64,000 nt of DNA from Streptomyces sp. Q6 (lineage in GTDB: Bacteria > Actinomycetota > Actinomycetes > Streptomycetales > Streptomycetaceae): assembly GCF_036967205.1 (NCBI RefSeq), contig NZ_CP146022.1, forward strand, positions 8,246,001 through 8,310,000. Direction: 5' to 3'. Both the position numbers and the translations under genes were made by a program. Numbering within the stretch: position 1 is the stretch's first letter; every line of letters begins with the position of its first letter. The notes below the pieces were generated by a model. That model saw only the letters and a list, made by a program, of their open reading frames with translations, did not search any database and had not been told where the DNA came from. Shown in pieces: positions 7,678 through 16,668 of this stretch.

Positions 7678-9240
7678 TCAGCCCTTCTCCGGCCGGGCCG
7701 GGAACGGATGCACACGCGCCCCGCCCGGTTCGTCGCTCTTCGCGGGGCGTTCCGCGGCCTTGGCGATGTTGCGCGCCATCCCGCCGAACACCACGGCGTG
7801 GAACGGCGCCACGCTCCACCAGTACGCCTGCCCGGTGAGCCCGCGCGGATGGAACAGGGCCCGCTGCCGGTACCGCGCCCGGTCGGCGCCGACCGGCTCC
7901 ACCGTCAGCTCCAGCCAGGCCAGACCCGGCAGCCGCATCTCCGCCCGCAGCCGCAGCAGCCGGCCCGGCTCGATCTCCTCCACCCGCCAGAAGTCCAGCG
8001 AGTCGCCGACCCGCAGGTGCGCCGCGTCCCGGCGGCCCCGACGCAGGCCGACCCCGCCGGCCAGCCGGTCGAGCCAGCCCCGCACGGCCCACGCCAACGG
8101 GAAGGAGTACCAGCCGTGTTCACCGCCGATGCCCTCGACGACCTCCCACAGCCGCGCGGGCGACGCCTCCACGAGCCGCTCCCGCTCGTCCTCGTACAGG
8201 CTGCCGCCCGCCCAGTCCGGATCGGTCGGCAGCGGATCACTGGGGGCGCCCGGCAGCGAGGCCGACGACCAGCGGGTGGTGACCTGCGCCTCCTGGATAC
8301 GGCGCAGCGCCAGCCGTACCGCGTCGTCGAAGCCGAGCGGGCCGCCGGGACCGGGCGGCACCAACGCGTCGATGTCGTGCTCGTGGCAGACGACCTCGTG
8401 GCGCAGCGACTCGGTGAGCGGGCGGGCGATGGACGCGGGCACCGGCGTCACCACGCCCACCCAGTGGCTCGACAGGCCGGGGCTGAGCATCGGCACCGGC
8501 AGCACGAGCCGCCGCGGCAGCCCCGCGACGGCCGCGTACCGCATCATCATGTCGCGGTACGTGAGCACGTCGGGACCGCCGAGGTCGAAGGCGCGGGACA
8601 CCTCGGCCGGCATTGCGGCACTGCCGACGAGGCAGCGCAGCACGTCGCGGACGGCGACCGGCTGGATCCGGGTGCCGACCCAGCTCGGCGTCACCATCAC
8701 CGGCAGCCGCTCGGTCAGATAGCGCAGCATCTCGAACGACGCCGAGCCGGACCCGAGGATCACCGCGGCCCGCAGCACGGTCGTCGGCACACCCGAGGCC
8801 AGCAGGATGTGGCCGACCTCCGCCCGGGAGCGCAGGTGCGGCGACAGTTCCCGCTCCGGTACGCCCGCGGGCGTGAGGCCGCCCAGATAGACGATCCGCC
8901 GGACACCGGCCAGCCGCGCCTGCTCGGCGAAGATCGTCGCCGCCTCGCGGTCCGTGCGCTCGAAGTCCTTGCCGGTGCCGAGCGCGTGCACCAGGTAGTA
9001 GGCGACGTCGACGTCGCGCAGCGCGGCGCCGACCGACTCGGCGTCCAGGACGTCGCCGCGCACGATCTCGGCGTCCTCGGCCCACGGGTGGTCCCGCAGC
9101 TTGGCGGGCGTGCGTGCCAGGCACCGTACGCGATGCCCCGCGGAGAGCAGCTCGGGTACCAGCCGTCCGCCGATGTAGCCGGTGGCACCGGTCACCAGGC
9201 AGCGCAGCCCGCCGTCCTTCCCGCCGCCGTGCGCGTTCAT
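7678..9240 (-). CDS. SDR family NAD(P)-binding protein with C-terminal DUF2867
   Basis: A 520-residue two-domain protein. The N-terminal extended-SDR Rossmann domain shows CLVTGATGYIGGRLV (about 14-28, GxxGxxG) and YLVHALGTG. The C-terminal part, about 325-510 (TRWSSASLPGAPSD through SVAPFHAVVFGGMARNI), matches DUF2867, an SRPBCC-like domain. Substrate unknown; similar proteins are commonly found beside photolyase and MerR genes. GGGAG precedes the ATG by 7 bases. It is probably co-transcribed with the downstream photolyase and could belong to the same light-stress regulon. Confidence 0.88.
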   Translation of the reverse strand: MNAHGGGKDGGLRCLVTGATGYIGGRLVPELLSAGHRVRCLARTPAKLRDHPWAEDAEIVRGDVLDAESVGAALRDVDVAYYLVHALGTGKDFERTDREAATIFAEQARLAGVRRIVYLGGLTPAGVPERELSPHLRSRAEVGHILLASGVPTTVLRAAVILGSGSASFEMLRYLTERLPVMVTPSWVGTRIQPVAVRDVLRCLVGSAAMPAEVSRAFDLGGPDVLTYRDMMMRYAAVAGLPRRLVLPVPMLSPGLSSHWVGVVTPVPASIARPLTESLRHEVVCHEHDIDALVPPGPGGPLGFDDAVRLALRRIQEAQVTTRWSSASLPGAPSDPLPTDPDWAGGSLYEDERERLVEASPARLWEVVEGIGGEHGWYSFPLAWAVRGWLDRLAGGVGLRRGRRDAAHLRVGDSLDFWRVEEIEPGRLLRLRAEMRLPGLAWLELTVEPVGADRARYRQRALFHPRGLTGQAYWWSVAPFHAVVFGGMARNIAKAAERPAKSDEPGGARVHPFPARPEKG

Positions 9241-9333
9241 GGGATCTCCCTCGTTCGCCCCCTTCGACCACCGTCAACCCCATGAACGACTTCCGCATCA
9301 GCACGCGCGGCGGATGCACCTCCCCTCGGACGA

Positions 9334-11292
9334 TCAGCGCGATGCGGGCGCCACCTCCGTCAGCGGTTCGCCGGTGTCGAGCCGCGCCGTCACCCGGACC
9401 GTGCCGCGCTGCGGAGCGCGGACGGCCATCGTGCGGCCGGCGCCGGACCCGGTCACCGCGCCGCTCGCCTCGATACGGGTGACCGCACGGCTGCCGGCCG
9501 CCACGAGGTACCAGTGGTTCTCGGGCGACCTCCAGCGGGTGGCGGCCACCACGTGCTGACCGAATCGGCTGCACGCCGCCGTGGCGCGGGCCCGGCCGAC
9601 CAGGACGGCGGGCCGGGTCGCGGAGGCGCTGGGCGTACGGAGAAGGAGCGCGACGTCGCCGGGGCCCCGCCACGTGGTTGCCCGGACGCAGGACCACACC
9701 GCGCGGCCGCCCCTTCCGGGAGCTGCTGCTCGGCGAAGTCCCAGGCGTTCACGGCGCGCACGCCGCCGCCCCGCCACGGTGCGAGGCGGCAGGCGGTGCG
9801 GGCCCAGGCGACCAGCGCCTGCGGCCCCGTCGCCTCGCGGGGCTGGCGGGCCGGCGGCGTCCCGTGTCCGGGCAACGGCGTGAACGTGAGGTGGACCGGT
9901 GAGAGCCCGCCGAGATCGGCGAGCAGGAACGAGTGGTCCTCCACGATGCGTGGCGACGACCGGAGCTGGAGCACCGGCCGCCGGTCGCAGCCGTCCGCCG
10001 GGGCGACGGGCACGGGGTCGGTCACCCCGCGCCGGACACGTCCAACGGCCGGGCCGTGACGTCCGGGCGCAGCAGGTCGCGGGTGGCCACGTCGGAGATC
10101 CACGGCGCCGTCAGATACCGGGCCGTGCCGTCGGACCGGGTCAGGACGACGGCGGCCGCGCTCGTCACGTCGGCGTCGTCCACCCGGGCCAGTGCGAGCG
10201 CGGCGCGGGCATCGCCCTCCGGATCGGTGTAGCGGGCGAGCCGCTCCCCGTCGCTGAGGAGCACCACCGCGCGCGAGCCGACGTCCCCGGCGAACAGCAG
10301 TTGCGGGGAGCGCGGCGGCGGGTCGGCGGGGGTGCCCTGGGTGCGGGTGACGCGGACGGCGTCGGACGGCTTCTCCCACGCGCCCAGCGCCCGGTCGAGG
10401 AGCGCGGCGTCGTCGGTGCGGTCACCGCGCGCGGGCCAGGCCGTGAAGTCGACCCGGGACGTGTCGGCCCAGTCGTCCCGTCCGGCGCGGGCCAGGTCCC
10501 TGGCCTTGATCTGCGCCCCGGTCGGGGCGACGGGCGTCGGCGCCTTCTCCGGCTGACCGGCGTCCGGGACGAGCAGCGCGGTCGCCGTGACGACGGCCAC
10601 GGCGCCGACGACCAGGGCCGCGCGGGTCCGTCGCGTGCGGCGCAGCAGATCCGTGGGCCGTGTCTGCACCGAGCACGCGTCGAACTCCTGGGAGCGGAGC
10701 AGGGCCGCGGCGGCCGGACCGGCGTCGGTGTCGAGGGTGAGGGACGCGCGCACCGACGCTTCGGCCTCCGTGACGCCGGCCGCGCGCAGGAGGGCGGTGG
10801 CCCGCTCCCCGCCGACGCCGTCGACGTGGCGCAGGACGAAGGCCGCCCGCGCCGGGGCGACGCGTCCGCGAGCGCGCGGACCAGGGTGAGTTCCTCGGCG
10901 CCGCCGGCCCGCGGGAACAGCCGCAGGCCCCAGACGAAGGGGAGCCGGGGGACCAGGGCGCGTGGTGGCGGCAAGGCCGCGGGCCAGCCGGTCGGCCGGT
11001 GCGCGGCGCTGAGGGCGTACGCAAGGACGCGTACCCGCAGCGCGTCCCGCGCCGCGTCGGCGCCGTCGTCCGCGGCGCGGGGCGCGGGCACGGCCGCCGG
11101 GCGCCTGCCGGGCAGGGCGCGCTGGGCGGCGGTGTGGGCCAGGAGGACCCTGCGATGCCGCGTGAGGGCGGCGGGGAGGGTGAGATACGCCAGACGTACG
11201 AGGGCGGTGTACTGCTCCAGGAGTGCCGCCTCCGCCCGGTCGACGGCTATCCGGGTACGGGGGACGGTGCGGCTGCGGCGGAGTGTGGGCAC
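9334..11292 (-). pseudogene. Sigma-factor-like / transmembrane / extracytoplasmic protein, frame broken at up to three points
   Basis: One continuous product of roughly 650 residues can be read only if a base is restored at three places: G4 at 10854-10857, the G4 run read on the minus strand beside the TGA at 10022, and C4 at 9710-9713. The N-terminal part resembles a degenerate ECF sigma factor, with a region-2-like start (EAALLEQYTALVRLAYLTLP) and a region-4-like segment (RAAFVLRHVDGVGGERATAL). A single membrane helix (TRAALVVGAVAVVTATALLV) and an extracytoplasmic domain of about 400 residues follow. GTG 11292 is preceded by AAAGG. Alternatively 10022 is a real stop and a second gene starts at the overlapping GTG 10025. 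All breaks are one-base losses, so a sequencing error is likelier than decay. Confidence 0.6.
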
Positions 11293-11459
11293 GATGGACC
11301 TTTCCAGGGCTGCTCGATGGAACGCTGTGTCGTCCTTCAAACGAGAGGCCCGATCCACAGTCACCCGTCGGCGCACAGAGGACTGGCTCGCGCGGAGCGG
11401 GGTATCAGCATGGCTGCGGCGCCTCCCCACCGGAGGCCGAGCAGGTGAGAGAGACACGA

Positions 11460-11921
11460 ATGATCGAATACGCGAACGGGGCCACCGGGGCGGTGCTCCC
11501 CTCGGGTCTCGACAGGTCCGTCGAGACGCTGTGGCGCGTGACGCACTACTCCGGCGAGGACGGTTGCATAGCGCAGGCGCGCGCGTTCGCCGAGGCGTTC
11601 CTGATGCGGTTGCGGAAGGAATGGTGTGTCACGGTCGACCGCAGGACGGAGGGCGACGTCCTCCTCGTGGTGAGCGAACTGATCACCAACGCCGACCGGC
11701 ACAGCCACGGGCCGTACGTCCTGGAACTGGAGGGGACGAGCCGGCAGGTCGCCGTCGTCGTCTACGACAGCAGCGCCGCCGCACCGCTGCGCTACCCGCG
11801 GGACCCGTCGCGGGTCGGCGGCCACGGCCTGGAGATCGTGGACGCGCTCGCGGACGTCACCGTCGAGCGGGTTCCGGTCGGCAAGCGCGTACGGGCGGTC
11901 CTCACGCTTCCCGTGGCGTGA
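11460..11921 (+). CDS. Anti-sigma-type ATP-binding protein (HATPase_c_2, RsbW-like)
   Basis: A 153-residue protein with the GHKL ATPase fold of RsbW/SpoIIAB-type serine kinases. The N box is VVSELITNADRH (about 76-87), the D box is VYDSSAAAP, and the G motif is VGGHGLEIVDALAD. Streptomyces encode many such proteins that act on STAS anti-anti-sigma factors or bind SigB/SigF-type sigma factors. GTGAGAGAG precedes the ATG. It converges with a SigF-type sigma gene only 37 bases away, making that sigma factor an obvious candidate partner, though this is inference. Confidence 0.85.
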   Translation: MIEYANGATGAVLPSGLDRSVETLWRVTHYSGEDGCIAQARAFAEAFLMRLRKEWCVTVDRRTEGDVLLVVSELITNADRHSHGPYVLELEGTSRQVAVVVYDSSAAAPLRYPRDPSRVGGHGLEIVDALADVTVERVPVGKRVRAVLTLPVA

Positions 11922-11958
11922 GAACCGCCCCTGTGACCAGGGTGCCGCGGCGATCGGG

Positions 11959-12843
11959 TCAGCCGGTCGCGTCCTCGGTCAGCATTCCCGCCTTCAACCG
12001 GGCGATGAGCTGCTTGATCAGGCGCGAGACGTGCATCTGGGAGTAACCGAGCCGTTCGCCTATCTCCGCCTGGGTCAGCTCTTCGACGAAGCGCAGATGC
12101 AGCAGCTGCCGGTCGCGCTCGGGCAGCCGGGCCACGAGCGGGGCGAGCGTGTGGAAGTCCTCCACCAGCTCCATCGCCGCGTCCTCGACCCCGAGGAAGT
12201 CGGCGAGCACCGACTCGCCGGCCTCGCCGTTGTCACCGGTCAGAGCCGCGTCCAGCGACGCGGACGTGTACCCGTTCGAGGCCAGCTGGGCCTCGACCAC
12301 CTCGGGCTCCGACAGGTCCATCAGCGTGGCCAGCTCGGCCGTGGTCGGATCCCGGTCGAGGCGGGTGCACAACTCCTCGCGCGCCTTGGCCAGTTCGATC
12401 CGCAGCTCCTGGAGCCGGCGCGGCACGTGCACGGCCCAGGTCGTGTCGCGGAAGAAGCGCTTGATCTCACCCGTGATGTACGGCAGCACGAACGAGGTGA
12501 ACTCGACCTCGCGCGATATCTCGAACCGGTCGATGGCCTTGATCAGACCGATCATGCCGACCTGGACGATGTCCTCCATGTCGTCGCCGCGGTTCTTGAA
12601 GCGGCTCGCCGCGAACCGCACCAACGACATGTTCATCTCGATCAGGACGTTCCGGGTGTACTGGTACTCCTCGGTGCCCTCCTCGAGATCCGCGAGCCGC
12701 CGGAAGAAGTGCCGGGACAACTCCCTGGCGTCGCGCGGAGCGATGCTTCCCGGGTCCGCCGGAAGGTCGTGAAGCGGTGCGCTTCGCGTCGGCGTCCGGG
12801 TCGTGGCCGCAGTGACAACCGTCCCGCTCATGGTGGAGTCCAC
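11959..12843 (-). CDS. SigB/SigF/SigG-subfamily RNA polymerase sigma factor
   Basis: A 294-residue sigma factor without region 1.1. Region 2 is DDMEDIVQVGMIGLIKAIDRF to SFVLPYITGEIKRFFRD, region 3 follows (VHVPRRLQELRIELAKAREEL), and region 4 ends the protein (LPERDRQLLHLRFVEELTQAEIGERLGYSQMHVSR). This subfamily directs osmotic, oxidative-stress and sporulation genes in Streptomyces and is usually held by an anti-sigma kinase; such a kinase gene lies convergently beside it. The ATG at 12843 is followed by an in-frame ATG four codons later. The 12844-13032 interval should hold its promoter; I see no other gene there. Confidence 0.92.
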   Translation of the reverse strand: MDSTMSGTVVTAATTRTPTRSAPLHDLPADPGSIAPRDARELSRHFFRRLADLEEGTEEYQYTRNVLIEMNMSLVRFAASRFKNRGDDMEDIVQVGMIGLIKAIDRFEISREVEFTSFVLPYITGEIKRFFRDTTWAVHVPRRLQELRIELAKAREELCTRLDRDPTTAELATLMDLSEPEVVEAQLASNGYTSASLDAALTGDNGEAGESVLADFLGVEDAAMELVEDFHTLAPLVARLPERDRQLLHLRFVEELTQAEIGERLGYSQMHVSRLIKQLIARLKAGMLTEDATG

Positions 12844-13032
12844 CGTCCCTCCCGCGCCGTGGGACCGGCGCGACTCCCTGTTCCTGCATGGTCCTCCGCC
12901 GATTACCCGCGAAGTCGCCGCTCATGCGGACGATTTCACGAGGTACGCCATGAACACGGCGGACGGACCAGGCGCACGGTGGCCTTTCCCCGGGGGAGCC
13001 GGTCCGGGCGACCGGCTTCCCCGGGTGCCACC

Positions 13033-13458
13033 TCAGCGCGGCAGGCCCTGCGGATCGGTGGCCCAGCCCGTGTCCGGCCGGTCCGTCAGCCGGTGGGCGA
13101 GGGTGCCGCCGGTGCGCAGGAATCCCGCGTCCGTCCACGACTTCGGGTGGTCGCGGCCGTCGACCCGGACCCCGGCCACGTACGGACGCGTGGCACCGGC
13201 GTCGGGCGCGTCGATCACGAGATCGGTGCGGCCGGGCCGGTCCACGACCGCGTGCGGGAACAGGGGCGCCCCGAGCAGGAGGTCGGCGGTGCCCGGCGCC
13301 TTCGGGTACAGGTCGAGCGCTCCGGTGCGACGCAGCAGCGCCGCGGGTCTGGGAAAGCCGTCGAACATGGCGCGGAACCCTTCGCGGTGGACGGGACGGA
13401 TGAGATCAAGGCGCGGCCGAGCGTAGATCGTTGATCCGCCGCCGGGAACGCCCTGCAC
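13033..13458 (-). pseudogene. C-terminal remnant of a GH92 alpha-mannosidase
   Basis: The translation from about 13330 down to 13033 reads LYPKAPGTADLLLGAPLFPHA, then YVAGVRVDGRDHPKSW and GGTLAHRLTD. These match the closing beta-sandwich of GH92 exo-mannosidases (LYPVTPG...LGSPLFP...LNG..W...GGTL). GH92 enzymes are normally about 700-1100 residues; only about 100 residues remain and the catalytic part is absent. The preceding sequence is occupied by an intact gene on the other strand, so this is a genuine truncation. An ATG-led reading frame of 141 codons persists, but no expression signal is evident. Confidence 0.68.
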
Positions 13459-13622
13459 CCGCGGTGAACGGCCGGTGAAGCCGACCGCTCTTGGCGGCCC
13501 TTTTGCACGGCACGCCGCACCAAATGAGTAGTTTGTCGGTTTATCGGGCCTACGGTGCGGGGGTCAGTGTCCGAGCGGGGGGACGCACAACGCGCCTGCG
13601 CACGGCGCGGGTTGGGACGTCC

Positions 13623-14906
13623 ATGAGTGGAATCAGTCGCAGGGGCGCGGCACGCCTGGGTCTCGGAGCCGGCCTGGGAGCCGCGGCAGCGACCCTCGCC
13701 GGCTGCGGAAGCGGCGCGGAACAGAGCCGGCCCCCGGCGGGCCCCGACCGCAGGGCGGACCGGCAGGGCGCCCCCGGCAAGAAGGCCGCGCCGCGGCTGA
13801 TCGGCGACGGCTCGACGTCGTACACCGGCAAGCAACCCCGTCAGCCGGAGGCGCCCGCGCCGCTCGAAGTCGGCCAGCGGCCACCGCAGTTCGTGATCTT
13901 CTCCTGGGACGGCGCGGGGGAGGTGGGCAACGGCCTCTTCCCGCGCTTCCTCGAACTGGCCCGTCAGCACAACGCCCACATGACCTTCTTCCTCTCCGGC
14001 CTCTATCTGCTGCCCGAGTCGAAGAAGCGCCTGTACCGCCCGCCGAACAACCCCGTAGGCGCCTCCGACATCGGTTATCTCACCGACGCCCACGTCAAGC
14101 AGACCCTGACCTACGTCCACGACGCGTGGATGGACGGCCACGAGATCGGCACCCACTTCAACGGCCACTTCTGCGGCGGCCCGGGCTCGGTCGCCCACTG
14201 GAGCGCCCGGCACTGGCGCAGCGAGATCGAGCAGGCCCGCTCCTTCGTCACCTCCTGGCGCAGCAACACCGGTTGGCACGACCACCCGTCGCTGCCCTTC
14301 GACTACGACAAGGAGCTCATCGGCGGCCGCACCCCCTGTCTGCTCGGCCAGGAGAACCTGCTGCCCGTCGCCCGCGAACTGGGCTGGCGCTACGACGCGT
14401 CGTCCCCCGGCGGCCTCCAGCGCTGGCCGGACAAGAAGCAGGGCGTGTGGGACCTGCCGTTGCAGGGCATCCCGTTCCCCGGCCACCGCTTCGAAGTGCT
14501 CTCGATGGACTACAACATCCTCGCCAACCAGTCGAAGAACTCCACGCGGGCGCCCTCGTACCACTACCCGGGCTGGCGCCGCCAGGCCACGCAGGCGTAT
14601 CTGGAGGGCTTCCGGCGCGCGTACGAGACGAACCGGGCCCCGTTCTTCATCGGCAACCACTTCGAGGAGTGGAACGGCGGCATCTACATGGACGCCGTGG
14701 AGGAGAGCCTCAAGCGGATGGCGGACCAGCCGGACGTGCGGCTCGTCTCCTTCCGGCAGTTCGTCGACTGGCTCGACGCGCAGGACCCCGCGATCCTCGC
14801 CCTGTTGCGCGGGCTGGAGGTGGGAGAGCGGCCCCCGGGCGGCTGGGCCTCCTTCCTGCGGCCCGAGCGGCGAGCGAAGCCGGCCGCCGGACAACCGGCC
14901 GAATAA
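13623..14906 (+). CDS. Polysaccharide-deacetylase-like lipoprotein
   Basis: A 427-residue exported protein. The N-terminus has twin arginines in SRRGAARLGLG, a hydrophobic run and the lipobox TLAGC (Cys about 31), suggesting Tat export and lipid anchoring. A low-complexity linker follows. The catalytic region has VIFSWDGAGE (metal-binding Asp of NodB-type deacetylases) and DGHEIGTHFNGHF (the HxxxH-like metal motif), and near the end PFFIGNHFEEWNGG. Family members remove acetyl groups from cell-wall or extracellular glycans. ATG 13623 was chosen because it starts the Tat-like signal. A universal stress gene follows. Confidence 0.82.
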   Translation: MSGISRRGAARLGLGAGLGAAAATLAGCGSGAEQSRPPAGPDRRADRQGAPGKKAAPRLIGDGSTSYTGKQPRQPEAPAPLEVGQRPPQFVIFSWDGAGEVGNGLFPRFLELARQHNAHMTFFLSGLYLLPESKKRLYRPPNNPVGASDIGYLTDAHVKQTLTYVHDAWMDGHEIGTHFNGHFCGGPGSVAHWSARHWRSEIEQARSFVTSWRSNTGWHDHPSLPFDYDKELIGGRTPCLLGQENLLPVARELGWRYDASSPGGLQRWPDKKQGVWDLPLQGIPFPGHRFEVLSMDYNILANQSKNSTRAPSYHYPGWRRQATQAYLEGFRRAYETNRAPFFIGNHFEEWNGGIYMDAVEESLKRMADQPDVRLVSFRQFVDWLDAQDPAILALLRGLEVGERPPGGWASFLRPERRAKPAAGQPAE

Positions 14907-14955
14907 GGCAGGATCAGGGACGGACCATGTCGGCGCAGTACGAGGAGGCAGTCCC

Positions 14956-15828
14956 ATGACCCGGCCCATCACCGCGGGAGTGGACGGATCACCCGAGAGC
15001 GCGGCCGCGGCCGCCTGGGCGGCACGCGAGGCGGTGCGGCGCGGTCTGCCGCTGCGCCTGGTGCACGTCGGCGAGCCCGCGCCCGAGGCACTGGCGCTCG
15101 CCGCCGACGAGTCCGCGAGGACCCGGTGGGCCGGCGACCTGCTCGCGGACACCGAGCGGGAGATCGCCGAGCGGCACCCGGGGCTCGCGGTCACCACCGA
15201 CGTCCTCGACGACGGCGCGGCGCGTACGCTCACCGCCGTCGCCGCGGACGCGGAACTGCTCGCCCTCGGCTCGCGCGGCCACGGCCCGATCGTCGGCTTC
15301 CTGCTCGGCTCGGTCGGGCAGCAGGTCATCGCCACGGCAGCGCGCCCGGTCGTCCTCGTGCGCGCGGGCGACGAGCCGACCACCGAGGCCGCCGGGCGCG
15401 AGGTCGTCGTCGGACAGGAGGGCGACCCCGAGGACAGCGCCGCCGCCCTGGAGTTCGCGTTCCGCACGGCCGCGGCGCGCGGCGCGACCGTACGCGCGGT
15501 GCGCGCCTGGAGCCTGCCGCCCGTGTTCGCCTACAGCCCCGCCTCGCTCGAACTCCTCGACGAGGCGGGCGGCATGGAACCGTACGAGAAGAAGGCCCTC
15601 GCCGCCGCCCTCGCCCCGTGGCGCGAGCGGTTCCCCGACGTGACCGTCACCGAGCACACCGAGATCGGCAGCGCGGGACAGGTCCTGCTGTCGGTGGCGC
15701 CGCGGGCCCAACTCCTGGTCGTCGGACGCCGGGCCCGCCGCACCGCCGTCGGCGCCCGCATCGGCTCCGTCGCGCACGCGGTGCTGCACCACGCGCCGTG
15801 CCCGGTCGCGGTGGTGCCGCACGACTGA
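14956..15828 (+). CDS. Tandem universal stress protein (UspA x2)
   Basis: A 290-residue cytoplasmic protein with two Usp domains (about 1-140 and 150-290). Each ends in the ATP-binding motif G-x2-G-x9-G-S/T: GSRGHGPIVGFLLGSVGQQV in the first and GRRARRTAVGARIGSVAHAV in the second. Tandem Usp proteins are common in actinobacteria and are induced by hypoxia, starvation or stationary phase, but their exact role is rarely known. AGGAGG lies about 7 bases before the ATG. It follows the deacetylase-like lipoprotein by 49 bases and may share its transcript. Confidence 0.93.
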   Translation: MTRPITAGVDGSPESAAAAAWAAREAVRRGLPLRLVHVGEPAPEALALAADESARTRWAGDLLADTEREIAERHPGLAVTTDVLDDGAARTLTAVAADAELLALGSRGHGPIVGFLLGSVGQQVIATAARPVVLVRAGDEPTTEAAGREVVVGQEGDPEDSAAALEFAFRTAAARGATVRAVRAWSLPPVFAYSPASLELLDEAGGMEPYEKKALAAALAPWRERFPDVTVTEHTEIGSAGQVLLSVAPRAQLLVVGRRARRTAVGARIGSVAHAVLHHAPCPVAVVPHD

Positions 15829-15843
15829 GCCGGGGGCCGGCTC

Positions 15844-16668
15844 TCAGGCCTGGAGCGCGACCACGGCCTCGTCCGTGTACGGCAGGAACGTCAGCGTCTG
15901 GTGGAAGTACAGCTCGATGCCGCTCGCGTCGTGCGCCGTGTAGCCGATCGCCAGGTCCTGTCCGATGCGCAGTTCGAAGTCGCCGCCGCGCGTGGACAGG
16001 ACGAACGCGCCGTTCAGGGCCGGGGCCCAGATCAGCTCGCCGTCCAGGATCCGGCTGAGGTGGTTGGCGATCGGGTAGCCGTGGTCGGAGGTCTCGCTGA
16101 CCGCCGTGTACGCGTCCGCGCCGAGCAGCAGCGCGTACGGGCCGTCGACCCCGGCGAGGCGCAGCGCGGTCAGGGCGCGGCTGATCGTGTCGGGGTAGTC
16201 GCGCGGTTCGGCCGGCAGGCTCAGGACCGGGTTCGAGGTCCGCTCGCGCAGACCGTCGATGCCCGCCGCCGCGTACCCGTCGAAGATCGCCTGGTCCTCG
16301 GCGAACGCCATGGCCCGTGCCGCGTCCTTCACCGGCTGCCAGTCCGAGTCGCGGGCGCCGCGCTCCACGTCGTCGACCGCGTCCCGGCTCACCGTGAACG
16401 GCACCCGCAGCTCGACCAGCGGATGCACCCCGCGCAGGCGCGCGGAGACACCGGGCGCCGGAGGCGTGATGTCGGTCAGGTGGCCGGTGCCCACGGCCGA
16501 GAGCTCGGGCCCGTCCGGTCCGGTGACGTCCACGACGCGGCGGCCCGCGACATGGCGCTGGAAGGTGCGGCTCGCCTCCTCCTCGATCTCGGCCCAGGCC
16601 GCAGGGGTGATCGGTGCGAGCTCGCGGTGGAGGTTGGTGCTCGGCGTGGGGTTCGGGGCGATGCTCAT
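15844..16668 (-). CDS. Encapsulin nanocompartment shell protein (type 1)
   Basis: A 274-residue HK97-fold protein that self-assembles into a protein shell. Family markers include NLHRELAPITPAAWAEIEEEA at the N-terminus, GRRVVDVTGPDGPELSAV (about 44-61), the E-loop-like LRVPFTVSRDAVDDVERGA, and the C-terminal GYTAHDASGIELYFHQTLTF. Length is typical for family 1 encapsulins. Its ATG overlaps the stop of the DyP peroxidase gene (ATGA), so shell and cargo are translationally coupled. Confidence 0.95.
   Translation of the reverse strand: MSIAPNPTPSTNLHRELAPITPAAWAEIEEEASRTFQRHVAGRRVVDVTGPDGPELSAVGTGHLTDITPPAPGVSARLRGVHPLVELRVPFTVSRDAVDDVERGARDSDWQPVKDAARAMAFAEDQAIFDGYAAAGIDGLRERTSNPVLSLPAEPRDYPDTISRALTALRLAGVDGPYALLLGADAYTAVSETSDHGYPIANHLSRILDGELIWAPALNGAFVLSTRGGDFELRIGQDLAIGYTAHDASGIELYFHQTLTFLPYTDEAVVALQA

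Noticed and set aside
12031-13434. Long + strand open frame across the SigF gene
   Set aside because: It is antisense to the sigma factor gene, which has clear family motifs; the frame is arginine- and histidine-rich, as expected from high-GC shadow frames.
13215-15467. 750-codon minus-strand open frame across the deacetylase and Usp genes
   Set aside because: Composition is that of a shadow frame and both + strand genes have recognisable domains.
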